Source: Pelargonium nanum
Taxonomy: Eukaryota > Streptophyta > Magnoliopsida > Geraniales > Geraniaceae
Direction of reading: 5' to 3'
DNA: 25,676 bases
Assembly (NCBI GenBank): GCA_036897485.1
Contig: JAYMTF010001171.1
Span: forward strand, 1-25,676
The notes beneath the pieces are model-generated. The model was given only the letters and a program-made list of their open reading frames with translations, was not told where the DNA came from and ran no database searches. The position numbers and the translations under genes are program-made. Below, one piece after another: positions 1 through 8,209 of the stretch. The stretch's first letter is position 1. Each line of letters starts with the position of its first letter.

Positions 1-999
1 TAGATTTAACATTTTACACTTTCAATAAAATGATAGGGTAGTTAGTTGTCGACTTTTAAAACATAAAGTGGTCATGTGTTTTTGGTTCTAAACAAAGGGG
101 GGTTTACTGTAATTACCCAAAAAAAAAATTAAACGGAACAATCAGAACTTTTATTAATCAGAAATCATCTCCAAAAGTAACCGTTAAGAAATATTTATGG
201 AAGGTTGAAGACCTAACCAATTTACTAAACCTGATACTGAACAAGATGACCTAGCTAAAACATGAACTATCTGGTTCACAAACCGACTAATCCAACTAAA
301 TGTAACATAAACAAAATTTGTAGCAATAGACCAAATGTCTTTAACTATTAGACCTAAGACACTTGAATTATCCTCTTCTCGGAATGCAAAGCAGTAATAA
401 CCTCTTCAGTATTAAATTCGATCATTAGAGAACCCTTTAATCTAAAATAGTTCATGAACTTTTAAATATAAAGTTTAAATGATATTTGTCGGTTGTTTAT
501 CTGTTTTAAGTGGTTTGTCGTTAAATTCAAAATATATTAAATAATAATTACTGTTTTAACCTAATTGTCTAGAAGAGAAAAAAATCCCCTATACATAGTA
601 GAGTTAAATGAAAAAAACTAGTCAAACAATTTCCTTAATTTCTAAGGCTTGCTTTCCAAGTAAGCTATTATCCACTACACCGATTTCACAATAGCAATCT
701 CCGCGCCGACCAATTGCTAAACGCCAGACAAGCACACAACTCAGATCTATCTCTCATTACACGTGTCAATCAACGACCGCATCACATTAATCGCCCAGTT
801 TTTAGCTTCCCACAGCAGATACCAACTCTAAACCTAAAAACAGCCAAAAACACCTCACGACATTAACTCTGTTGCTCTTAAGACTCATTTCTCCAATTTC
901 CCAAATCTTCAGAAAATCAAAATCCCCAATTTCTGTTTCTCTCTCAATCAGTCGATTCTAGGGTTTCGAATTTCGATCTCTCTCTCCGATCCAGAGCCA
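1..999 (+). promoter_or_regulatory. Upstream region and 5' UTR of the CNR8-like gene
   Basis: No coding sequence is visible here. The first 600 bases are AT-rich and featureless. From about 660 the sequence becomes less AT-rich and promoter-like. It holds a CCAAT motif near 709 and a G-box/ABRE-type palindrome ACACGTGT at 759-766. The stretch just before the start codon is pyrimidine-rich (CTCTCTC near 940 and 980) and holds CTAGGGTTT at about 959-967, a telo-box-like motif common in plant housekeeping promoters and 5' leaders. No convincing TATA box or transcription start was identified, so the promoter/UTR boundary is open. Confidence 0.45.
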
Positions 1000-3550
1000 A
1001 TGGCCAACGAAGATCACCGCCACAGCAGCACCGACGATCACGAAGAATCGAGCCCGCTCCTGAGCAAGGAACCTGAGCAGAACGAGAAGAAAGCCGCCGT
1101 GACGGCTCCTTTTCCGGCGGCGAAGACTCCGAATCCGGAAAAATGTGCGGCTCCGGTACACGCCGCCGGTGTGCATGGCTGGACCGCAGATGGTTTGCCT
1201 CTGAGCCACGGAAGCGTGGTCGGAGAGCCGATGACGCGGAATCAATGGGACTCGAGCCTGATCGCGTGTTTGGGACGGAACGATGAGTTCTGCAGCAGCG
1301 ATCTTGAAGTCTGTAAGTATTGATTTCGTTTCTGGATTTGTCTGTGTTTGATGAAGTTTTTGATCGCTGAGTTTTTTTTTTTAGGATTGTCGCTGAATTT
1401 GGTAGAGACGTAGCGATTAAGTTATGTTTTCGTGATGAAGATTAGTAATTGACCGAGAAACGTTTTTTGTTTGTGTGTGTGATTGAGATTATGAATTTAA
1501 CATTATCATATAAGCATAATAGATCTTCAAAAGATTAGTAATTGATCTTAAATTTGTTTTCATTCTTTGTGAGTGAGATTATGAATGTAACATGATCAAC
1601 TTAGCGGAATTTATCTTCTTTTGAAGATTAGTAATAGATCAAGAAACATTTTTTTTGTGTTATTGAGACAAGGGTGGAACATGATCATCTGAGCTGAATT
1701 GAGGTTATTAGGTTTATTTCCGCGAGTACTAGGATTTATTAAAAAAATCTATATGTAAAAAAAGCTACTTTTTGAGAATTTTCAATTGTGAATTAGATTA
1801 CCTTAGATCCTTTTGAAATGTTAAAAAGAGTTGAGGATCAAATGGGTTATTACTATTGAAGTATTGATATTGTTTAGAAGACCCGGTTTTATTTGTTGCA
1901 TTAGAAAAATAAAACGGTGGCTGGAGCTTGACAATAATTTTTTTGCAACTCAAAACTAATCTAGTCATGTTATATATGTTTTAAATGATTAAATTTATAA
2001 GTTTTGTAATATGGTTCATTATAATAGCTGATTTTCTTTGCATTCTAGTTTGTTCATGTATTCGAACAAAGTGATCTATGAACTATATTATGGTATCATT
2101 TGGATTAAAAAAATATGGAATGGGATTGGGAATGCAAATGAGAATGAAATTCCAATTCCAAAGCTATAGTCATGACCAGAAAGTCGTTATACAAACTTCA
2201 AACAAGGAGAATCTTATTCTCACTCCAATTTTTTATTCCCATTCTTGAACACAAATCGTATTTCAAACGCCACCCATGTATAATTGCCTAGAATGAGAAA
2301 ACTTCTCTTTGATGCAAATATTATCTATGAGTTGGAACTGGTTTTTGTCAAGTTCATAGATCATCCCCTCTCACATATTATTCCCTTACAGTCTTTGTTT
2401 ATATTTAATAACACGTGTGCGGAGTTCTTAAATATTGTTGATAGACTCTTCAACTAGACTCGTGTGTGTAATGTGATTTCTGTTTCTACTGCTATCCTGC
2501 TAAAGCTTCCCACTTTCTAACAATTTTGATATCTTTCTAGGTCTTCTCGGAAGTATCGCTCCTTGTGTGTTATATGGAAGCAATGCGGAGCGCCTTGGAT
2601 CTGGCCCTGGTACTTTTGCAAATCACTGCTTGCCTTATTCTGGACTGTACCTGATTGGAAATACTTTATGGGGCTCCAACTGTCTCGCTCCATTGTTTTC
2701 GTACCCTAGTCGTACAGCCATCCGCCGGAAGTTCAACCTAGAGGTATGTTACATCTTTAATTCTTTGCCATCATATGTTTAGCTGCTGTACTATTTACCT
2801 TTGTGCAAAGATGGCATTATGATATTTATTTTTGTATACGTGATATTATAGCTTCTTGGTTATAATGCACATACACTCTCAATGTACCTGTGTTTGGTAC
2901 GTGTCCGACATTTGGACACTCGAACACTCTTCATATACGCGCTACATGTTTACCAAATTTTAATAATGTTTTTACGTGTCCAACACTTTACGCATTCCTT
3001 ATTATTTCTTCTAAAAATGTAATGTTTTAACGCGTTTGACACTCTAAAATACATTGACGGGCATGACTTTATGCAACTTATATGCACTACTATAGGAAAT
3101 ATAAATCATCAATAATTATTGTTGAACGTATTCTTAGCATGTCGTGTCTAAAATTTTATAAAAGTTGCGCGTCGCCTTATCTGTGTCATGTCGTGTCCGT
3201 ATCTTGTACCCTTGTCTATGTATCATAACTTCTTGGTATGCATTACATTGCTGAAGATCTTGGTTTTGCAGTGTTGTGTGCTCATGAACTTCTGCTTATT
3301 GTTGTTACAGGGAACCTGTGAAGCTCTGCATAGATCATGTGGGTGTTGTGGAACCTTTCTGGAGGATGAGATTCAACGCGAGCAATGTGAATCAACATGT
3401 GACTTAGCAACTCACGTCTTCTGCCATACATGTGCACTTTGCCAGGAAGGCCGCGAGCTTCGCCGGAGGGTCCCACATCCGGGGTTCAATGCTCAGCCTG
3501 TCTTGGTTATGATCCCTCCTGGGGAGCAGAGCATGGGTCGGGCTGCCTGA
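1000..3550 (+). CDS. CNR8: Cell number regulator 8-like protein (PLAC8 family), three exons
   Basis: Exons are 1000-1312, 2541-2743 and 3311-3550, both introns are GT-AG, and they join into 251 aa. The ATG lies in a strong context (GAGCCAATGG). The N-terminus is low-complexity and acidic with ESSPLL at residues 16-21. The conserved core starts at about residue 90: GRNDEFCSSDLEVC (92-105), then the PLAC8 cysteine pair C105/C113 spanning LLGSIAPC. A hydrophobic stretch follows (about 134-156), then a Cys-rich segment with SCGCC (181-185) and C202, C210, C213, C216. The CNR8-typical tail EGRELRRRVPHPGF ends at 231. Family knowledge: PLAC8/CNR proteins are plant membrane proteins linked to organ size and, in some members, to cadmium or other metal transport. 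CNR8 itself is poorly characterised, so the exact role is inference. Recognition of the family is firm because motifs run through all three exons. Confidence 0.93.
1313..2540 (+). other. Intron 1 of the CNR8-like gene
   Basis: The donor is GTAAGT directly after the first base of the Cys105 codon; the acceptor is TTTCTAG. The 1,228-bp intron is AT-rich. It holds recurring AAGATTAGTAATTGA-like stretches near 1438, 1533 and 1624, which look like degenerate local repeats, and a MITE-like inverted-repeat segment at about 2097-2275. Nothing coding was seen. Confidence 0.85.
2097..2275. mobile_element. Possible MITE (non-autonomous DNA transposon remnant) in CNR8 intron 1
   Basis: The left part carries TTTGGATT and then GGAATGGGATTGGGAATG and GAGAATGAAATTCC. 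The right part, read on the reverse strand, carries GTTTGAAATACG and then AGAATGGGAATAA and GAGTGAGAATAAGATTCTCC. The two halves therefore form a long imperfect inverted repeat rich in GGAATGGGAATG-type sequence, a composition often seen in plant MITEs. No target-site duplication could be assigned, so the ends are approximate. Confidence 0.4.
2744..3310 (+). other. Intron 2 of the CNR8-like gene
   Basis: The donor is GTATGT after codon 172, phase 0; the acceptor is TTACAG. The middle (about 2880-3220) is full of variants of GTGTCCGACA, GTGTCCAACA, ATGTCGTGTC and CGTGTCCG. This vocabulary is typical of a dispersed plant repeat and suggests an old repeat insertion. The intron has no coding potential beyond a run-through frame into exon 3. 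Confidence 0.75.
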
Positions 3551-4688
3551 GCGTATCCTTTCTCCGGATGAGTTCGGGTTTTGTCTATCTAGACATGCTA
3601 TTGCTCAATACCTTATAACATATGCATCTGTACCAGTGCTCGATACCTTATCTGCATGTTTACATTACCTTATCTGTATTTTCACTGGAATTTACAATAT
3701 ATATATAATATCTGTTTGTGTCTTGTGTTTAAATGAAGCCTGAATATAACACTAAGGGTTTGTTTGGTAACATAAGCAAAATTTGAACTTTTGAACAAGG
3801 GCTGCAACAGAATGTTCAGTAAAAACAAGAAAATAGCTCCTTAAGCCTATGTTGGAGCAATAGTTATTTGTGGTTAAGTTTTTGTGTATGAAAATAATCA
3901 ATGTTATAATGATAATATGGTCAAATCAGGTTCCCATTTTCATTATGTCATAAAATGATAATTCAATGCAAATTAATAATTTAATTACTCAATTTTTAAA
4001 TATTCCACGACCATTTCAGTCATTTTAACCTTTTATCCGAACATACAAATACACCAAATTCAACTTCTTGCTTCTTTACAGGAGCCAGCAATTTGGATCT
4101 GAATTCACGGACATTCGAGAAAAATTCGATCGAATCTATTCCGATCACTTTCAGATCGGATCATATACGATTTTTCTTGCAAAAAAGGGCGGGATTGAAT
4201 CGGACAAATCCGGTCGTCTTAGTGTAAAATGAGCGGATTTGTCCAATCTGATCTGAAATATTATTCAATCCAAAATCCAAATTAAATCTGATCCGCCGAT
4301 TGCCACCTCTATCCTTTACTATCTTTTTGGAGCAATTTTTTTCATTTCTTTATTGTTTCAGTCACCTTAGTCCTTTTTTTGCTGTTAGTTGTGGCTTTCC
4401 CAAGACCTTCATAGAATCATAGCAAAAAGTTTGAGCATTCTACATTTTAGTCATGGCAATAAAAAAATCTACACTGCAATTCTAAATCTTCAAACAAATT
4501 GGAGGGAAAAAAAAACAAGCATCTCACTTCCTCGGACAAAAGTATCTTTAGTTTTGCAGTTAGATTTCTAGTTCTGTGAAATGTAAAAGTATCTAGTTAA
4601 CGGTACTGAGATCGTAGTAGAAAATCTAAACATGCAAGCTCAACTTCAGGAGGAACAGAATGATCCGACACAGGCAGCTTCAAACGTC
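3551..4688. other. Intergenic region between convergent CNR8-like and S1FA-like genes
   Basis: This interval holds the 3' UTRs of both genes. It is AT-rich up to 4080. Around 4080-4310 it changes to a sequence rich in GATCGGATC/GGATTTG-type words, including a perfect 11-bp inverted repeat: GGACAAATCCG at 4202-4212 and its complement at 4234-4244. That block looks like a degenerate transposable-element or dispersed-repeat remnant. No gene was seen. Poly(A) sites were not identified with confidence. Confidence 0.5.
4202..4244. repeat. Short inverted repeat with 11-bp arms
   Basis: The arms GGACAAATCCG (4202-4212) and CGGATTTGTCC (4234-4244) are exact reverse complements separated by 21 bases. 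It lies inside the repeat-like block 4080-4310 and is probably an internal part of an old element. Confidence 0.6.
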
Positions 4689-6360
4689 TTACTCTCCTGG
4701 CGCCGATACACCTTGCTTCAGTTTCTCCCTCTTCAGCTTCTTCTTGGAGACCGGCTTCTTTTTCCTGGGAGGAAGAGTCTTCTGCGCATAAATGTATAGT
4801 GCATAATTTCCGATGAGGAACACCAGCAGTAACCCAACAACGATGATCAACACTACCAATCCTGGGTTGAACCCTTGGACTTTTGAATCGTGCATCACAT
4901 TTCCCTATTCACGTTAAAATTCGTCATATCTCTGTTGCTAAACACGAACAAAAGGAAAAGATAAACAAACAGCTTCTAGTTTGAACAACTGGGAATCATC
5001 ATAATCTTATAGCTATGCTAAGCCTAAAGCAACTATATATGATCTTCAATATGAGAAAGCCTCGACAAACTCGTCAATTATAGAACTATTACCGAGATAA
5101 ATTCACTCCCACTCTCTTAGGTATCGATGTTGATGCAAGTATGTGTGTAGTTAATACACCAGCAGTAGCCCGACAATGATAATCAACACTACCAATCCCG
5201 GAATGACCCCTTGGACTTTTGAATCATGAACTCATATCTATGTAGCTATATATATCTGACTGTAAATATAATCTGACGGGAAAGATGAGCAAACAGATTC
5301 CAGTTTGAACAAATGGGAATCATCATAATCTTGCTGTAAATAGACGGTCGCGACGTGATAGCTAAATTCACTCCTAGGCATCGATGTTGGTCTCAGTTGA
5401 TGCAATGACGTGTGTAGTTAACACAATTCTAATCACCACCAAGCTACACCTTGCTTACAAAAGGTTAAGCCTCCTGTTTTCATATCATAGATTGAAATTT
5501 TCCATAAACTATCTACAAATGTCAATATTACAAAAGGTTAAGCCTCCCTTACCCCAATATATAATCCAACACTAGTTAATCTATGTCCATCTCAAATCGC
5601 ATGCATGCACGATTTGACTTCGGTAACTGAAAAATTCGAGGCATTTCCTAATTATCATCAGCAACAGCTGGCTGATTCAGAATAATATTTAGCCTGATTT
5701 TTTTTGGTTACAAGTACACACCACAGAAATAAATAAGAATCCAGAAAAACATAACATAAAAGGTTTTCGGCAAATAAGTTGAAAATCTAGTCAAAATAGA
5801 AATAGCATTTTTCAGTTTATTTCCATCGATTACTCAGGAAGCAAGGAGACGAGCCAGACTCAGACATGAACGGAAAAATAAATACTAAGACCTTTCATGA
5901 AACCAAAAATAAAATCCATTAACTGTAAATTCCGGTCCATCTTTCATGCATTGAACTAAAAAAATGCTTCTAATCACATTCCAAATTTTGCAATTATGCA
6001 AGTTTTTTCTGTCAACAAAACACCTACAGATTTCAATTCTCACGTCAATTTTCTCAGGAACCAAACAGAACTAACAATCAATCAGAGAAAACCACACTAC
6101 AGCTACACGTCTTGATCATGAGGTGAAAATGAAATCAGAAATCCAACAAATGAATCAACTCTTCCACATCAAAATTACAGTAAAACAACAAAAAACTGAA
6201 AATCGCAACCAGAAATGCATTAGCAAAAAAAAAAAAAAAATCGCATACTAGATCACTGCATATAAAACCTAAATCAAATTGCATTTACACGGATCGTGAG
6301 CGTTAGGAAAAAAGCTTGAGATCTGCGAGAACGTACCATGCGCTCGAAATCTTCGTCCAT
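4689..6360 (-). CDS. S1FA: S1FA-like protein, two exons
   Basis: On the minus strand, exon 1 is 6360-6337 and encodes MDEDFERM. Exon 2 is 4904-4689, starting at GGAAATGTG after an ATAG acceptor. The donor is ATG|GTACGT; both junctions are phase 0 and give 79 aa. The joined N-terminus DFERMGNV and the following GFNPGLVVL match the usual S1FA layout, which supports the short first exon. Residues 22-48 are a strongly hydrophobic stretch, followed by a Lys/Arg-rich tail with [17 protein letters not shown] (53-69) that reads like a nuclear localisation signal. Family knowledge: S1FA was described in spinach as a small factor binding the S1F site of the RPS1 (plastid ribosomal protein S1) promoter. 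The hydrophobic segment also fits a single-pass membrane protein, so its true location is open. Length is normal for the family. An oddity is the decayed exon copy inside the 1,432-bp intron. Confidence 0.93.
4820..5424. repeat. Tandem duplication inside S1FA gene covering exon 2 start and adjacent intron
   Basis: Two diverged head-to-tail copies are seen. Copy 1 is about 4820-5157 and includes the first ~85 bp of exon 2 plus ~250 bp of intron. Copy 2 is about 5158-5424 and is about 70 bp shorter. Anchors that match in order: CACCAGCAGTA (4821/5157), ATCAACACTACCAATCC (4845/5181), CCTTGGACTTTTGAATC (4873/5209), GGGAATCATCATAATCTT (4990/5315), TAAATTCACTCC (5098/5364) and TGTGTAGTTAA (5143/5411). 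The order and spacing indicate one tandem duplication followed by deletions. Confidence 0.8.
5156..5231 (-). pseudogene. Partial, decayed copy of S1FA exon 2 within the S1FA intron
   Basis: On the minus strand this segment still reads HDSKVQG then [18 protein letters not shown] before a stop, compared with [25 protein letters not shown] in the real exon. The frame is intact for 25 codons with few changes. It lacks the genuine acceptor context (ATAGGGAAATGTG has been replaced) and lacks the basic tail. An AG-ending site just upstream would put it in a frame that stops early. It is most simply a non-functional exon fragment from the local tandem duplication; use as a poison exon is possible but untested. 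Confidence 0.7.
5455..5547. repeat. Perfect 20-bp direct repeat in S1FA intron
   Basis: TTACAAAAGGTTAAGCCTCC occurs at 5455-5474 and again at 5528-5547, 73 bp apart start to start. It lies just beyond the larger tandem duplication, so this short interval has been duplicated more than once. Confidence 0.85.
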
Positions 6361-6700
6361 GGCCGCGATTCGGAGAGATCGGCTCGCGAGAAGACGAAAT
6401 GCAGGAACTGTTACTGGAACTGAGAGAGAGACTTTTTTAGGAAATGAACTAGAGTTGAGGGTCTAATAGTAATAGCTGTTGAAATATTATTTTGACCCCA
6501 AATATTCCACTTATTTCTATATCTTACCCAAAAGGGATTGGGCTTCTAGTTGATTGATTATGGCCCGTTGAGAAAACCTTAATGGGCTCTTCCGAAAAGC
6601 CCAATAAAGCCCATAACCAATGGATCATACTTATGAGTAATTGGGTTTTGGGCCAACGGGCCGGGACCGAAGACTCAAATATGCTTGTCGGGACACTTTT
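6361..6700 (-). promoter_or_regulatory. Probable S1FA promoter with site II (TGGGCY) cluster
   Basis: Upstream of the S1FA start codon lies a short GA/CT-rich leader (about 6361-6440). It is followed by at least five TGGGCY-type elements on either strand: TTGGGCT 6538-6544, ATGGGCT 6582-6588, AGCCCAA 6598-6604, AGCCCAT 6608-6614 and TTGGGCC 6648-6654. Family knowledge: clustered site II elements are bound by TCP factors and are typical of plant housekeeping promoters, including ribosomal and mitochondrial protein genes. Assignment to S1FA follows from position and orientation. Confidence 0.55.
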
Positions 6701-7035
6701 TGACAGCTCGAGCTGAAAAACTTTCAGATGTAAGTGAAACACGACACTTATTTTGAGATAAATAGATTAACATTTGAAGGAAATTAAAAAGGTAATTTAA
6801 AAGTTATAATAATGTAACACTTCGCGTGCATTAAGCGAGTCCATAGAAGTCACATGCAATTTCTTCACATTAATATTTCGTCTAAAGCTCAATTGCATGC
6901 ACTCCAACTATGTGTAGGAAGTGTCTCTTCAAATCGTAAGGTGAAGATAGACTCAATTGAATTAAGCGAAGAAATTGACCTAGAGACGCATATTTGCTAC
7001 AAAACCAAGCTTACTTTTTTCTGAAGTAGCTCGTA
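6701..7035. other. Intergenic, no gene seen
   Basis: AT-rich sequence without coding potential, RNA genes or clear repeats. It separates the S1FA promoter from the RNase-H-like remnant. Confidence 0.5.
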
Positions 7036-7370
7036 TTAGTGATTATTAACCAAGCATGTGTAACAATCTTCTAAGTATGACATAAAACTTGACGACGTAT
7101 ACAAAACATAAACCACATGATTCGCAAACCTACTTACAAAACAAAATTCTATATTAGCAAAATGCTCAGCATATTCAAAATATATCATCCACGATAAAGC
7201 CGAATGCATAGTTTTTTTCATTCCGGTCTTCACGGCCTCTATGGCAAGAAGCACATCAGATTCCATCGTTATCTCCTTTCGCCCAATCATCACCCAACTT
7301 AAGCTTCCCTGATAGTAATTGCTTCAATAATCCGCGGCTCAACCACACCATATTACTCATAATGAACACT
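7036..7370 (-). pseudogene. RNase-H-like (RVT_3 type) retroelement remnant
   Basis: On the minus strand, 7370-7310 reads EPRIIEAITIREA, resembling the conserved segment of plant RNase-H-like domains where an acidic residue precedes AIREAL. It then hits stops. A shifted frame (7293-7036) continues with TMESDVLLAIEAVKTG, matching the E-S-D active-site strand and helix, and later IEFCFVSRFANHVVYVL, matching the end of the domain (V-x-F-x-F-V-x-R-x-A-N-x-V-A-H). At least one frameshift and several stops break the frame. Family knowledge: such domains end plant non-LTR (LINE) polyproteins and also occur as domesticated single-domain genes. No reverse transcriptase remnant is visible nearby, so the source is uncertain. 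Confidence 0.6.
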
Positions 7371-7984
7371 CAAATTTCTAGCGAGAAATGACAAAATAAA
7401 TTTAAACAAAAAAAAAGAACATACTACAACTTTCAGTAAAATAGTATAAACAAACTAAAAAACTACCATAACTACTAAAATTTTGTTTAAAACCGAAAAG
7501 AAAAAAAAAAAATTTACCCTAATATCAGTTTTCCCAATTTTATCTATGGACAAATGCCTCAAGTCAAGCTTGGACTTCATTTTCAATGTTATTAAAAATT
7601 CTGAGCCAACAACATGAAAAAGACAGAACTAAACTAACAACTTATTCACATCACCACCAACCATGTTCATCTTAGAAATTGTGGGTACAAACACCAATTT
7701 CAAGGTGTAAATTATAATGATAATTTTGAAGGAAAAAAAAAAAGAGCAATAAACCAGTGAACCCCACTAATTAATAAAGCCATTTAAATAATGTGTCATT
7801 ATCAAATATGGTTACACAGGTGGAATTTAAAATGGTCCAAAAAAAAAAAAAAACTTGTAGGTGATGAGAGTGAGACCCCCATTATTGTTCTCTTCCACTA
7901 CCACCAACCCATCAAAATCTCGCTTTGTTCATTTGCTGTTTATGAATCATTCATTTTTGTTAATAACTTTGCAAATGAAATATA
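7371..7984. other. Intergenic, AT-rich with poly(A) tracts
   Basis: This interval contains several A-runs (near 7411, 7499, 7733 and 7840) but no gene, RNA or clear repeat structure. The short open frame at 7791-7985 spans an A-run and has no recognisable domain, so it is not called. Confidence 0.5.
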
Positions 7985-8209
7985 AGCGCGTGGGTCAACT
8001 GGTAAGAGGTTGTTCCAGTTTAATCTGAGGCCTCGAGTTAGAGTCTTAGGGAATGCAGTTGCGTTAAAACTTGGTAGGGAGAGATTTGCCGCCCTTGTGG
8101 TCTTACCTGGCTCGAATGAAGATTAGTTTGGGTGTGGTAGAACGACTTAAAGGTGCCAACCGCGAGTTTGCGGGCCCGCTCAGGAACCTCATGGTTTAGA
8201 CCGAAAAAA
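7985..8209 (+). mobile_element. tRNA-derived SINE, copy A
   Basis: The 5' part has an A-box-like TGGGTCAACTGG at 7991-8002 and a degraded B-box region near 8031-8045, as expected for a tRNA-derived RNA polymerase III promoter. The 3' part, from about 8125 to the A-rich end at 8202-8209, matches the reverse complement of 21417-21508 at roughly 85 % by eye. Shared blocks include CTTAAAGGTG, CAACCGCGAGT and GCGGGCCCGCTC and the terminal ACCGAAAAAAA. The GC content stands out against the AT-rich surroundings. A target-site duplication is weak here (only AAATAT on both sides). Confidence 0.75.

Noticed and set aside
958..1245. Minus-strand open frame opposite CNR8 exon 1
   Set aside because: It is a shadow of the GC-rich coding exon, has no family resemblance, and the plus strand encodes a clear conserved protein.
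3756..3775. GGGTTTGTTTGGTAA near 3756 and GCTTGTTTGGTAAG near 10190 as hAT-type MITE ends
   Set aside because: Only one end is visible at each place, with no matching inverted end or target duplication.
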